NCBI RefSeq assembly: GCF_022832385.1
Contig: NZ_JALHLE010000016.1
Coordinates: 62,001 to 126,000 of the forward strand
DNA length: 64,000 nt
Origin: Novosphingobium album (ex Hu et al. 2023)
Lineage (GTDB): Bacteria; Pseudomonadota; Alphaproteobacteria; Sphingomonadales; Sphingomonadaceae
Reading direction: 5' to 3'
Shown: positions 17,349 to 26,193 of the stretch, piece by piece
How the letters are laid out: the number at the start of each line of letters is the position of its first letter
Position numbering within the stretch: the first letter of the stretch is position 1
The notes under the pieces: model-generated
Told to the model about the DNA's origin: nothing
The model's database searches: none
The model's input: only the letters and a program-made list of their open reading frames with translations
Program-made: the position numbers and the translations under genes

Positions 17349-17418
17349 GCGGCCGGAAGACTGAATCCCCCGGCCGCCTGCGCACTGTTTACCGTGTTCT
17401 GTGTAAACCCGTTCGCGT

Positions 17419-18837
17419 TCAGAATTCCGACCAGTCTTCGCTGGGGTCGGATTTGAGCGCGAGATTGCCGTCGAAGGCGGGCGGTGGCGGTGCCTTGCGG
17501 GTGGCCGGGCGCGGCGTGCTCACCGGTTTGGGCGCGCTGAGTTTCTGAACCGGCGCAGCGCTGCTGCTGAAGCGGAACTGGCCGACGACCAGCGAAAGCT
17601 CGCGGGCTTCGTCCGACAGCGATCGCGTCGCGGCGCTGGCTTCCTCGACCATCGCGGCGTTCTGCTGGGTGACCTGATCGAGCTCGCCCATCGCGGCGTT
17701 GACCTGTGTGAGGCTGGCGGCCTGACTTTGCGAGCTTTCGGCGATCCCCGAGATCTGCGCATTGACCTCGCCAATGCGGGCAACGATCTTGGAGAGCAGG
17801 GCCCCGGTCTCGCCGACCAGCTTGACGCCGCTTTCGACCTGCTCCGACGATGCCGTGATCAGCGCGCTGATGTCCTTTGCGGCATCGGCCGAACGCTGGG
17901 CGAGGGCGCGCACCTCGTTGGCGACCACGGCGAAGCCCTTGCCGGCATCGCCGGCGCGTGCCGCTTCCACGCCGGCATTGAGCGCCAGCAGGTTGGTCTG
18001 GAACGCGATCCCGTCGATGACGCCGATGATCTGACGGATTTCCTGCGCCGAATGTTCGATCGCGCCCATGGCATGGACCGCGCGGTCGACGACTTCGCCG
18101 CCTTCGGTGGCTTCGCGGTGGGCATTGGAAATCGAGTGCTGGGCACCGACCGCGGCGGTTGCGGATTCGTTGACACCCTGCGTCACCTGATTCATCGCGG
18201 CCGTCGTTTCCTCGAGGCTGGCGGCCTGCTGTTCGTTGCGGCGCGACAGGTCGTCGGACGCGGTATGGATTTCCGAGGCTCCCGTCAGCACGGCGCTCGC
18301 CGTGCGCTGGACGGTGGAAATCGTGTCGGTGAGCGATGTCACGGCGCGGTTGAAATCCTGACGCAGTGCTTCGTATTCGCCCGGGAAGACTTCGCGGATC
18401 TCGCAGTCGAGGCGGTTGCCGGACAAGGACTTGAGCGCTTCGCCGAGACGGTTGACGACGACTTTCTGGCTCTCGGCGTTCTTTTCCACCTGAACCGCAT
18501 TGTCGCGGAATGCGGACATGGCCTTGGTCATGCGGCCGACGCAGTCCTCGTAGTCGGTATACTGCACTTCGCTGCGGGTATCCCCGGCTGCGAGGGCTTC
18601 CATGCGCACGACGGTGTTGACGTAGGGAGTGCAGATCCGCTCTCCGGAAATGAGCACGGTCGCGAAGATGGCAGCGCAGGCTGCACCAGCCATGGCGATG
18701 AGGGCAACTCCAGGCAGCGTTCCGCTCACGGCCATCACCGTGGTGGCAAGACATACAAGGCCCAGTCCGGTGTGGACAATCAGCAGAGCCTTGAATTTCT
18801 CGCGGATAGGGGCCTTCTTTTCGAACCAGTCTAGCAT
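17419..18837 (-). CDS. Methyl-accepting chemotaxis protein without a periplasmic sensor domain
   Basis: Chemoreceptor of 472 residues. Two adjacent hydrophobic helices (about 16-38 and 44-64) are joined by only a few residues, so there is no periplasmic ligand domain. HAMP-like and linker helices follow (65-200). The signalling domain holds the conserved hairpin tip as [19 protein letters not shown]. The protein ends in DWSEF, an x-W-x-x-F tail like the NWETF tether that binds CheR/CheB. The start at 18837 follows AAGGA and is 24 codons inside the longest frame. It probably senses an internal or membrane signal. No other chemotaxis genes are nearby. Confidence 0.9.
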   Translation of the reverse strand: MLDWFEKKAPIREKFKALLIVHTGLGLVCLATTVMAVSGTLPGVALIAMAGAACAAIFATVLISGERICTPYVNTVVRMEALAAGDTRSEVQYTDYEDCVGRMTKAMSAFRDNAVQVEKNAESQKVVVNRLGEALKSLSGNRLDCEIREVFPGEYEALRQDFNRAVTSLTDTISTVQRTASAVLTGASEIHTASDDLSRRNEQQAASLEETTAAMNQVTQGVNESATAAVGAQHSISNAHREATEGGEVVDRAVHAMGAIEHSAQEIRQIIGVIDGIAFQTNLLALNAGVEAARAGDAGKGFAVVANEVRALAQRSADAAKDISALITASSEQVESGVKLVGETGALLSKIVARIGEVNAQISGIAESSQSQAASLTQVNAAMGELDQVTQQNAAMVEEASAATRSLSDEARELSLVVGQFRFSSSAAPVQKLSAPKPVSTPRPATRKAPPPPAFDGNLALKSDPSEDWSEF

Positions 18838-19200
18838 GTGTCGATCCTTGTTGGGGAAGCTGCGACGGTTGCATATGGCTGGAAGCCGTGCGCCGAAGTC
18901 CTTGGGCAATCTGTCAAGTTAAACAATTGCCACGACCTAGTAGCTTGTGATTGAAAGTATTGGATGATTTTTGGTCTACGCAATTTTGCGTAAACGTCTG
19001 GTGGAAATCGCTCAAAAATCCACCTGATGGCCTTGCGCTTGAAGGGACGTCGAAAAATGGTGGGTTGAGCGGTGAATTGTGTCGGACGTCATCGTTTCCA
19101 GTGGCTGCTCCAAAGAGCTTAATTGGGAATAATACTTTTATCCGATATCCGTATTTGTCTGCAGCAGCAGTGGGGCTGCAGCACCCGATCTGGCATTTTG
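18838..19200. other. Gene-free, relatively AT-rich intergenic stretch
   Basis: This 363-bp stretch separates the chemoreceptor gene from the convergently placed end of the methyltransferase gene on the same strand. Its AT content is visibly higher than that of the flanking genes. It must hold the chemoreceptor promoter near 18840-18950. A 91-codon frame at 18951-19226 has no recognisable features and runs into the methyltransferase gene, so it is not called. I see no RNA gene or repeat here. Confidence 0.5.
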
Positions 19201-19941
19201 TTAAACCCGCGCGCCTTGTGCCTTGAGAAACGCCATGCTGCCTTCAATGCGCGCGTCTATCGGTGGTTGCAGACCTGATCCTGCACCGTTCAGCCGTGAC
19301 GTGAGTTCGGTGAACTGCCGGGGGCGCGCAACTTCACCGGCCCGGTACAGGGCTACGAGGTAGCGCTTTCCCAGCCACCGCTCGGCCACGAGGCTTGTCG
19401 CGAAGATTGAGGCGGCCGGATCGGCAACGCGCGCCAGCTGCCGCGTGATGGCCTCGACGTCTTCAAACAGGTGGAGCATGCCCGGGCACAGAACGCTGCC
19501 GAACGCCTGATCCCGGAAAGGCAGTGCGGTGAGGTCAGCCTGAACGAGAACCACCTGATCGGGCACGCGCCCGGCCAGTTTGACCAGTCTGCCCCGTGCA
19601 GCTCGCAACATGTCCGTGGAAAGATCGACGAGAACGGTCGGGCGACGCGCGACGGCGTGAACGGAAGCGGTCGAAACCAGCGTCCCGCAGCCTGCGTCGA
19701 GTAATGGCCCCGTTCCCGAATTCGCAGCCTCGGCTGCGAAGGCCGTGTAGGAAGCAGGCGACGTGCCCCAGGCAAGGTGATTGTAGATCCGGCTGCCGAT
19801 CAGGTGGTCGTAAAGTCGGGCGCGTCCGTCATATGGCTGCGATACGGTATCGGTCGGCATGACGGACCAGATGCCGTCCTCGATCAGGCGCGCCGTCCGG
19901 CCGGCGGCCAGAAGGTCTTCGAGAAAGTTCGGAGCCGTCAT
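19201..19941 (-). CDS. Class I SAM-dependent methyltransferase
   Basis: Small-molecule or lipid methyltransferase-like protein of 246 residues. Motif I is LLDAGCGTLVSTASV, motif II is PTVLVDLSTDML, and VLVQADLTALPFRDQAFGSV follows as in the ubiquinone/methyltransferase type (Methyltransf_11/25). The ATG at 19941 follows a run of G and is preferred over the 21-codon longer frame. It lies 69 bp after the manganese exporter gene in the direction of transcription and may be read from the same promoter. The substrate is unknown. Confidence 0.82.
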   Translation of the reverse strand: MTAPNFLEDLLAAGRTARLIEDGIWSVMPTDTVSQPYDGRARLYDHLIGSRIYNHLAWGTSPASYTAFAAEAANSGTGPLLDAGCGTLVSTASVHAVARRPTVLVDLSTDMLRAARGRLVKLAGRVPDQVVLVQADLTALPFRDQAFGSVLCPGMLHLFEDVEAITRQLARVADPAASIFATSLVAERWLGKRYLVALYRAGEVARPRQFTELTSRLNGAGSGLQPPIDARIEGSMAFLKAQGARV

Positions 19942-20010
19942 GGGGGGAGGCCTATCAGTTCGTGCGCCTTGGGCAAGCCATGGTCTCTGCTTCCTTTGCG
20001 GCAATCGCCG

Positions 20011-20583
20011 TCAGATCCAGCCTGCCGTCTGCGCCAGCAGCCACAGGCCAATTGCAAGAAAGAGAAGCGCCGCGATCATGCGCACGGTGGCCAGCGGCAC
20101 ACGCCGAATGATTTCGTGGCCGAGGAACACGGCCGGTACGTTGGCGATCATCATGCCCAGCGTGGTGCCGGTCATCACCGGGATCACGCTCTGGAAGCGG
20201 GCGCCCAGTGCGATCGTGGCGAGTTGGGTCTTGTCGCCCATCTCGACGACAAAGAAAGCAATGGTCGTGGCCAGGAACGGGCCGAACCGGTGGGGCTTTG
20301 CTTCCTCGTCCTCGTCGAATTTGTCCGGGATCAGCGTCCAGCCGGCCATCAGGATGAAGCTCGCGGCGACGAGATAGCGGAACCACAACCCGTCGAGGAA
20401 GGCCGAGGCCTGCTCTCCTGCCAGCGCAGCGAGGAAGTGGTTCGCGAGCGTTGCTACCAGAATGCCTGCAATGATCGGCCAGGGGCGGCGGAAGCGGGTG
20501 GCCAGCACGATCGCAAGCAACTGGGTCTTGTCGCCGATCTCGGCGAGAGCGACCACGGCGGTAGAGGTGATGAGGGCTTCCAA
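20011..20583 (-). CDS. TMEM165/GDT1 (UPF0016) family manganese exporter
   Basis: Inner-membrane cation transporter of 190 residues with six hydrophobic helices in two inverted repeats. Each repeat carries the family signature: ALAEIGDKTQLLAI in the first half and FVVEMGDKTQLATI in the second. The two E-x-G-D-K-T motifs form the ion site. The start is a TTG at 20583 preceded by GGAGAA at good spacing; upstream frame extension would enter the riboswitch. Members of this family behind yybP-ykoY riboswitches export Mn2+. The upstream RNA element in this window supports that role. Confidence 0.9.
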   Translation of the reverse strand: MEALITSTAVVALAEIGDKTQLLAIVLATRFRRPWPIIAGILVATLANHFLAALAGEQASAFLDGLWFRYLVAASFILMAGWTLIPDKFDEDEEAKPHRFGPFLATTIAFFVVEMGDKTQLATIALGARFQSVIPVMTGTTLGMMIANVPAVFLGHEIIRRVPLATVRMIAALLFLAIGLWLLAQTAGWI

Positions 20584-20790
20584 GCAGGTTCTCCGGGCCG
20601 GGCGGGCAGTACGCAACAACGCATACGGTGCCCGCCCGGCCGGACGGAACCGCAAGCGCCATTGGTCTCGCCCGAACGGTGGCCCGTCCTTCCGTGCGCC
20701 ATGGCCTCTCGGCCAAGTATGTTGACGACGGGTTCCGCCGGGGACGGGCGGATGGCTACTCCCCAGATGACTGCGGACTGCCTAGGCGAT
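20584..20790 (-). promoter_or_regulatory. yybP-ykoY manganese riboswitch
   Basis: On the minus strand the hallmark loop sequences of this class occur in order and at proper spacing: GGGGAGTAGC at 20764-20755 and GTCAACATACT at 20726-20716, the latter followed by a GGCC-GAGA-GGCC hairpin. Further downstream a strong GC stem (arms CCGGGCGGGCA and TGCCCGCCCGG) ends just before the GGAGAA ribosome binding site, a likely expression platform controlling translation. Manganese binding should expose the start of the exporter gene. Confidence 0.9.
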
Positions 20791-20810
20791 GTACGCCTTT
20801 CAGGGAAGAC

Positions 20811-20844
20811 GAAAAAAAGCCCGGTCGCATTGCTGCGACCGGGC
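20811..20844 (-). terminator. Rho-independent terminator after the TonB receptor gene
   Basis: On the minus strand, a GC-rich stem (arms GCCCGGTCGCA and TGCGACCGGGC, short loop) is followed directly by seven T. It lies 48 bp after the TonB receptor stop codon and just ahead of the riboswitch, so it separates the two transcription units. Confidence 0.9.
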
Positions 20845-20891
20845 CGTTCAGGTGCCGTCGGAAGGGCAGGGGCCTTCCGGTGAGAAACGGA

Positions 20892-23597
20892 TCAGAACTT
20901 GATCGAGGCCGAGGCCGAGAACATGCGGCCGAGGTCATAGGTGTTGTAGTTGACCTTGCCGTCGTCGAACTTCTGGTATTCGAAGTGGCCACGGCCGGTC
21001 AGGTTGCGGCCTTCCAGCTTGAGCTCGATTTCCTTGTCGCCGATCATGAAGCCCTGGCGGATCACCACGTCGATGGTCAGACCGGGGTATTCGAAGATGT
21101 CGGGCTGGCCCGAGTTGGCAAGACCGCGGCTGACCGCGCGCTTGCTGGCGTAGTTGAGCAGGATCGTCTGCTGCGACAGGCTCTCGGTGTCTTCCAGGCC
21201 GATCTGCACGTTGGCGATGTGTTCGGACTGGCCGGTGAGCGGTGCACCATCGACGAAGTAGTCGGTGGCCAGCGACGTGCCGGTACCCGCGCCGTAGACG
21301 CGAACGGTATCGTTCTCGCCCACTTTGATCTTCGACTTGGTGTAGGTGTAGTTGCCGATCAGGACGAGCCTGCGGTTCTCGAAGAACTTGCCGCCCATGC
21401 CATCGAGGTAGACGTACTTCTGCAGTTCGACCTCGGCGCCGTAGAGGTTCGCGGTCGGTGCGTTGGCATAGGACGTGACGAAGGTTTCCGTTCCGGTCAG
21501 GAAGGATTCGATCGGCTTGTCGATCTTCTTGAAGAACGCACCGAGCGAAACCCGCTGATCACGCGCGAAGTACCATTCGAAACGGGCTTCGGCGTTGGTC
21601 AGCTTGCTGTCTTCCAGATACGGGTTGCCCTGGTAGGTGCGGTTGGTGTCCGGATCGTAGAACGGTTGGTACAGCAGTTCGCGGAACTGCGGGCGGGCAA
21701 TGGTCTTGGAACCGTTGAGGCGAACCTGCATGCCGGGTTCGATCTCGTAGGTCAGCGTCACCGCCGGCAGGAAGTACTCGTTCTTGAGGTCGGTCGCCTT
21801 CGTCGGGTCTGCGCCGATCGGGCGCAGGATCGTCGATTCCTTGGCATATTCCCAGCGCACGCCGGCATCGATCGACAGCTTGTCGGTCAGCTGGCCATCG
21901 GCCTTGGCGTAGAACGCGTGGTTGAGCAGGCGGGAATCGAAGAGGGCCGTACCGGCGTCGGGTTCACGCAGTTCCAGCGTGTAGTTGACGTCGTAGTCCG
22001 ACAGGTACCACGTGCCCGGCTGCAGCAGGACATCGAGCCGCAGCAGGCCGAAGTTCGAGATCTGCGTCGCGTCGCCGCTGGCATAGATCGCGAAGGACCG
22101 GCGCGAGTTGGTGCGGGTGTTGATCTGATAGGCATAGCCCACCGTGCCCGACCATGCCGAACTGAAGTTGTGCGTGACGTCGGCGCCGGCCGACCACACG
22201 TCTTCGTTCAGCCGCGAGAAGGAGACCGTGGTCGGGTCCTGGTTGCCGTTGCCGAGGCGGTTGACGAAGTCAGCGCCGTAGTCGTCGGATTCCACGTTCG
22301 TGCGCAGGTATTCCGCCTCGATCTCGAACGGCGCGAGGCGCTTCGAGTTCGCATAACCGGCGCGCACATCGATCTTGGTGTCGTCGGCCGGCTTGAACTC
22401 GCCCACGAACTGGGTGTCGATCAGCTGACGCTCATACCAGCCGGTCGACTGGCGCATGTAGTCGGCCTGCAGGTTGTTCTCGCGCTTGCCGAGGCTGAGG
22501 CCGGTGTGCTTGACGGTGTCGTGGATGTAGACGTTGGTCCAGCGGATCTGGTTGTCGCCCCATTCGAGGCCCAGGCCGAGCAGGCCATTGCCGACAATGC
22601 GGTTGTCGGTGTTGATGGCGTTGAAGTTCTCGAACAGCTGGTCCGCGGCAGCCGTGGTGCCCTGTGCACGCTGGCGGATGATGTCGCGGGTCTGCGTCGT
22701 GTTCGAATATCCGGCCGCGGCAATGACGCCGAGCGTGGCCCCGCCCAGATCGAACGAGGTGCCCGCCGTCAGGTTGCCGGAAAAGTTCGGCTGGGTCTTG
22801 TTGACCTTCTGGATCACGGCGTTGCGGCCGTTGACCAGATAGCCGCCGAGTTCCTTGGCCTGATCGCTGGTGGGATCGATGACGGTGTTGCTGTTGAAGT
22901 AATCCTGCAGCACCGAGGGGATGTTGCGGTTGCCGTTATCCCAGCCCGTCCAGTCGGTCTTGCTGCCGTAGTAGGTGTAGCTGAGCTTGTCGGTGGTTTC
23001 GGTGTCCCAGGTGAAGCCGCCGCCGATTTCGAGGAAGCTCTCGTCCGGGATGGCCTGGGTGGTGAGGTTGATCACACCGCCGCCGAATTCACCGGGGAAG
23101 TTCACCGAGTAGCTCTTCTGGACAAGCGAAGAGGCGACGATGCTGGTCGGGAACAGGTCGAGCGGGACCACGCGCTTGAGCGGTTCGGGGCTGGGCAGCG
23201 GCGAGCCGTTGAGCAGCGCCAGCGAATAGCGGTCGCCAAGACCGCGAACATAGACGTAGCCGTTGCCGACAACCGACAGGCCGGTCACGCGGCCCAGGGC
23301 GCCTGCGATGTCGCCTTCGCCGGTGCGCGCGATTTCCTCGGAGGACAGGACCGAGATGACTTCCGGCGCGGTCTTCTGGATGTTGCGGTTGCGCTGACCG
23401 GTAACGATGATGGCACCGCCCGGCACCGAAATATCGGGAGCCGTCTGCTCTTCGGCGGTTTCGTCCGCAGGGGACGATGCCTGGGTGTCTTCATCGCTCG
23501 AAGCGGTCGGCGGTGTGCTTTCCTGTGCCCAAGCCACGGACGGCGTCAGGATCGAGGTGGAAAGCAGCAGCAGCGATACAAGCCGCGGCTTGGTCAT
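20892..23597 (-). CDS. TonB-dependent outer-membrane receptor
   Basis: Receptor of 901 residues that imports a ligand through the outer membrane using TonB energy. It has a signal peptide (ends VAWA-Q), then an acidic/Pro-rich linker, a plug domain (about 65-185: SSEEIARTGEGDIAGALGRV, YVRGLGDRYSLALLNG, FPGEFGGGVINLTT) and a 22-strand barrel ending in FSASASIKF with the terminal Phe. The start follows AGGGGG. It is co-transcribed with the upstream lipoprotein gene (23688-25286) across a hairpin. Pairing with a large surface lipoprotein and a Pho-box-like array suggests uptake of a phosphorus-containing compound. The ligand is unknown. Confidence 0.9.
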   Translation of the reverse strand: MTKPRLVSLLLLSTSILTPSVAWAQESTPPTASSDEDTQASSPADETAEEQTAPDISVPGGAIIVTGQRNRNIQKTAPEVISVLSSEEIARTGEGDIAGALGRVTGLSVVGNGYVYVRGLGDRYSLALLNGSPLPSPEPLKRVVPLDLFPTSIVASSLVQKSYSVNFPGEFGGGVINLTTQAIPDESFLEIGGGFTWDTETTDKLSYTYYGSKTDWTGWDNGNRNIPSVLQDYFNSNTVIDPTSDQAKELGGYLVNGRNAVIQKVNKTQPNFSGNLTAGTSFDLGGATLGVIAAAGYSNTTQTRDIIRQRAQGTTAAADQLFENFNAINTDNRIVGNGLLGLGLEWGDNQIRWTNVYIHDTVKHTGLSLGKRENNLQADYMRQSTGWYERQLIDTQFVGEFKPADDTKIDVRAGYANSKRLAPFEIEAEYLRTNVESDDYGADFVNRLGNGNQDPTTVSFSRLNEDVWSAGADVTHNFSSAWSGTVGYAYQINTRTNSRRSFAIYASGDATQISNFGLLRLDVLLQPGTWYLSDYDVNYTLELREPDAGTALFDSRLLNHAFYAKADGQLTDKLSIDAGVRWEYAKESTILRPIGADPTKATDLKNEYFLPAVTLTYEIEPGMQVRLNGSKTIARPQFRELLYQPFYDPDTNRTYQGNPYLEDSKLTNAEARFEWYFARDQRVSLGAFFKKIDKPIESFLTGTETFVTSYANAPTANLYGAEVELQKYVYLDGMGGKFFENRRLVLIGNYTYTKSKIKVGENDTVRVYGAGTGTSLATDYFVDGAPLTGQSEHIANVQIGLEDTESLSQQTILLNYASKRAVSRGLANSGQPDIFEYPGLTIDVVIRQGFMIGDKEIELKLEGRNLTGRGHFEYQKFDDGKVNYNTYDLGRMFSASASIKF

Positions 23598-23632
23598 TGG
23601 ATGTCCCCCTGGAACAAGTACATGAAGCGAAT

Positions 23633-23662
23633 GAGGGGGCGGCCGAAATGGACCGCCCCCTC
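23633..23662 (-). other. Intercistronic stem-loop between lipoprotein and TonB receptor genes
   Basis: Arms GAGGGGGCGG and CCGCCCCCTC pair perfectly over 10 bp with a 10-nt loop. On the minus (coding) strand no U-run follows, so it is more likely an RNA-stability or attenuation element setting the ratio of the two proteins than a full terminator. Confidence 0.5.
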
Positions 23663-23687
23663 TGTCGTTTTTTATTGGGCGGCCGGA

Positions 23688-25286
23688 TCAGGTGGTCGGC
23701 AGAGCCGTGCAGCTCTCACCCGAACCGAAGTCGGCCGTGGCGTTGTCGCAGGTCCAGCCGGTGTACCAGGTGTCCGACGAACCGCTGACGGCGCCGATGT
23801 AGCTCACCGCGTCGAAGTACGAAGAGATGGTCTGGATGCTGGCGTAGGCAGTGACGCCGCTCTCGTTGGTGCCGTTCACGAAGGTGCTGGTAAGCGTCGA
23901 GGTGAACGAGGTGTTGTTGTTCGTTCCCGCAGCGAAAGCATCGGCGGCCGGCGTGGCGCTGGCGTAGGTGCCGGTGTTCAGGAACTTCGTCGAATTGCAG
24001 GTCAGGACCGTCGAGTGGACCGTGAGGGTCGCCGGGACGGTGCCCGAGCCGTTCATGCGGACGCATTCGTTGTTCGGCGTGTTGATGATGCCGTTGATCC
24101 AGGTGATGTCCGAGTTGCCGCGGATCATGACCGAAGCCTGGTCGTTCGATTCGTTGTTCGAGCTGACGCTGGGCTGCACGCCGGTGAAGTTAGCGAGCGT
24201 GGTGACCTGACGCGGCGTGTCGGTTTCGGCGCCGTTCGAGTCGATTTCCATCAGGGCGTCGCCGCCGCCGTCGCGCTGCAGCAGCAGGACGTACTGGAAG
24301 AAGCCCTGCAGGCCGGTGTCGAGGTCGATGCTGTCGTCGTCGGCGTTGACCGCGATGTAGTGCTTGAACTGGACCTTGCCGCCGAAGAATTCAGCGCCGT
24401 CGTCCGAGCTGTTGACCGACTGGAAGTAGTCGAGTGTGGTGCCCGAGCCGATGCCCTCGGCGGTCAGCGACTGCAGTTCCTTGCCGTTGCTGAGCACGTA
24501 GCCCGAGTAACGGATCTGCACGTACTTCATGCTGCCGGCGTTGTAGGCGTTGTCCTGGCCACCGAACACGGCCTTGTTGACCGAACCTTCGGTGTCGCGC
24601 TCGCAGGTGCCGGCAGCGGTCGAACCGTAGTTGCAGTCGGTCACGATGCCGCGGCCGAGCAGCACGACGCCGCCCCACTGGCCCTGCGACGAATCGTCGT
24701 TCGAACCGCGCACGTTGTCGGCGCTGGTGAAGATGATCGGCTTGGTGGCGGTGCCTTCGGCGTCGATCTTGTTGCCGCGGTTGACCGCGAGCCAGGCGGG
24801 TTCGGAGCCGTTTTCGCCATAGAGTATCACGCCCGGGTCGATCGAGAGCGTGACGTTGGTGTCGGCCGACAGGACCTTGCTGCTGCAGCTTGCGGTCGTG
24901 GTGGTGAACGTCGCCGTCGAGGTCGGGGCGGTGAAGCCGCCGTCGCAGCCGACGTCAACGCGGCCATGGAGGCGGTACAGCAGGCCATCGACCTTGGGCA
25001 GGGTGGTGTTGGCGTCGATCAGGGCCGGCAGCGTGCAGACGCGCCAGGTGCCTTCAGGGCCGCTGATGGTGCCGTCGTTGCTGAGCTGGGTGGTCGCGCC
25101 GATGGCCGGGCAGTCGGAAGCCGCGGTGACGGTGGTCGACGTCGGGGTCGGGGTCGGCGTGGGAGTCGGAGTCGGGTTGTTGATGGTGATGCTGCCAGCG
25201 CCCGGCGACGAGATATCGTCAGCACCGCAGCCAGCGAGAGCGAGAGCGCTGCAGCCAACGAGCAGCAGACCGGAAATTTTCTTCAC
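23688..25286 (-). CDS. Large secreted or surface lipoprotein (beta-helix-like), partner of the TonB receptor
   Basis: Lipoprotein of 532 residues. The signal peptide ends in the lipobox LAGC (Cys20) and is followed by a Thr-Pro repeat linker (about 39-50). The rest is Asn/Asp/Ser/Thr-rich with patterns such as KPIIFTSADNVRG, WGGVVLLGR and MKYVQIRYSGY, and scattered Cys pairs. This looks like a right-handed parallel beta-helix. It is first in the operon with the TonB receptor. The arrangement recalls the phosphate-starvation lipoprotein ElpS and the neighbouring TonB receptor of Caulobacter (from memory, not checked). Function unconfirmed; surface capture or processing of a ligand is plausible. 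Confidence 0.75.
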   Translation of the reverse strand: MKKISGLLLVGCSALALAGCGADDISSPGAGSITINNPTPTPTPTPTPTSTTVTAASDCPAIGATTQLSNDGTISGPEGTWRVCTLPALIDANTTLPKVDGLLYRLHGRVDVGCDGGFTAPTSTATFTTTTASCSSKVLSADTNVTLSIDPGVILYGENGSEPAWLAVNRGNKIDAEGTATKPIIFTSADNVRGSNDDSSQGQWGGVVLLGRGIVTDCNYGSTAAGTCERDTEGSVNKAVFGGQDNAYNAGSMKYVQIRYSGYVLSNGKELQSLTAEGIGSGTTLDYFQSVNSSDDGAEFFGGKVQFKHYIAVNADDDSIDLDTGLQGFFQYVLLLQRDGGGDALMEIDSNGAETDTPRQVTTLANFTGVQPSVSSNNESNDQASVMIRGNSDITWINGIINTPNNECVRMNGSGTVPATLTVHSTVLTCNSTKFLNTGTYASATPAADAFAAGTNNNTSFTSTLTSTFVNGTNESGVTAYASIQTISSYFDAVSYIGAVSGSSDTWYTGWTCDNATADFGSGESCTALPTT

Positions 25287-25357
25287 GTTGATTCCCCCGT
25301 GTTCGAGTCGCGGACGAGGCGGCGATTCCGCCCTCGTTGCAGGCCGCCTCTAGGCGG

Positions 25358-25390
25358 AGGGGGTGACGGTTTGTTGGCAATACGGTGACA
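25358..25390 (-). promoter_or_regulatory. Candidate Pho box upstream of the lipoprotein/TonB receptor operon
   Basis: On the minus strand, three 11-bp units with cores TGTCAC, TGCCAA and CGTCAC end 72 bp before the lipoprotein start. Further upstream, with a one-base phase shift, are CGTCAT and AGTCGT units (25422-25401), and a separate TGTCAT/TGCAAT/TGTGAA run (25502-25470). The strongest array resembles the one upstream of plcP. Confidence 0.6.
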
Positions 25391-25581
25391 GTAATATTCA
25401 TTTATACGACTGAAATATGACGATCGTCCGACAGGGGAAAATCGGCCGGTCACGACTCACCGGTTTCTGCGCGATTCACAGTTTAATTGCACTTTTATGA
25501 CACTTGCGTCATTTTGTTGCGAAATCGCACCCGGGGGCAGAAGATGCCCTGCAATCGATAGTCAGTTACGGGAGAATAGAC

Positions 25582-25959
25582 ATGCCCCTTACCGCTCTGA
25601 TGACCGCCGCGCTCCTGGGTCAGTCGGCCTTCTCGCTCGCGGTCGAAGCTCCGCCCGCCGACAAGGTGCAGGACGTGGCCTATGAGGAACTCGCCAGCGG
25701 CCGTTCGGAAGCGGCGTTGCACAAGCTGGAGGCGAGCGATGCCGTGCGAACCGGTGATCCCGCCGCATTGATCAATCTCGGCGCAGCCTATGCCGGCGAG
25801 GGGCAGACGGCCAAGGCGATTGCCACCTACCGGACCGCGATCGCGAGCCGTGACCGCTACGATCTTGAACTCGCCGACGGCTCATGGATGGATTCCCGCC
25901 TGGCGGCGCGCACCGCGCTCAGCCGGTTGCTTGTCTCGACGGCGCAGGCTTCGCGCTGA
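25582..25959 (+). CDS. Small exported TPR-like protein
   Basis: Protein of 125 residues. The N-terminus (MPLTALMTAALLGQSAFSLA) looks like a signal peptide or membrane anchor. The middle has tetratricopeptide-like helices (AAYEELASGRSEAALHKL-type, then DPAALINLGAAYAGEGQTAKAIATYRTAI). The ATG at 25582 follows GGAGAA; the frame to 25504 would add 26 residues without a good ribosome site. It lies between two opposite units, the lipoprotein operon and the VirB cluster, and a strong stem-loop follows it. Likely a scaffold in the periplasm; function unknown. Confidence 0.7.
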   Translation: MPLTALMTAALLGQSAFSLAVEAPPADKVQDVAYEELASGRSEAALHKLEASDAVRTGDPAALINLGAAYAGEGQTAKAIATYRTAIASRDRYDLELADGSWMDSRLAARTALSRLLVSTAQASR

Positions 25960-26054
25960 GCGGTCTGCCCGCGCTGGGGGCAATCGGGGTGGCGAGGTTC
26001 CCGCTTCATGCCTCGGGTCGCATGCTTTAATAATACGGGAGCTGTTGCGGGATG

Positions 26055-26080
26055 AGGGCGCCGGCTGGAACCGGCGCCCT
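26055..26080 (+). terminator. Stem-loop terminator after the TPR-like gene
   Basis: Arms AGGGCGCCGG and CCGGCGCCCT pair perfectly over 10 bp around a 6-nt loop. It is followed by CTGCGCGTTT, a weak T-run. It isolates the small TPR gene from the VirB cluster starting near 26194. Confidence 0.6.
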
Positions 26081-26143
26081 CTGCGCGTTTCGGCGGCAGC
26101 GCAAAAAATTCCTGCAACATGTGTGTAAGGTTGGCCGTGTTAT

Positions 26144-26165
26144 CGTCACATACTTGTCATTAGTA
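26144..26165 (+). promoter_or_regulatory. Two-unit Pho-box-like element upstream of the VirB cluster
   Basis: Two adjacent 11-bp units with cores CGTCAC and TGTCAT and AT-rich spacers start at 26144 and 26155, about 28 bp before the virB2 start. The flanking units do not match. It is the only regulatory-looking sequence between the stem-loop at 26055-26080 and virB2. Two units can be enough for PhoB, but the leader would be short, so this is a moderate call. Confidence 0.45.
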
Positions 26166-26193
26166 TGGCGCAATGGGCGCTCATACGGAGGGT

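Noticed and set aside
18951-19226. A 91-codon frame in the gap after the chemoreceptor
   Set aside because: No ribosome site, no recognisable motif, and it runs into the methyltransferase gene on the other strand.
23633-23674. Stem-loop followed by a T-run on the plus strand that looks like a terminator
   Set aside because: No plus-strand gene lies upstream of it. It sits inside a minus-strand operon, so it was recorded as an intercistronic stem-loop instead.
25136-25175. Short tandem GTCGGN repeats that might be a microsatellite
   Set aside because: They encode the Thr-Pro linker of the lipoprotein, so they are explained as coding repeats; length variation between strains is possible.
20628-25388. 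A 1586-codon open frame on the plus strand
   Set aside because: It lies antisense to the TonB receptor and lipoprotein genes. It has long low-complexity Val/Arg/Gly/Asp runs and no domain, as expected for the antisense frame of GC-rich genes.
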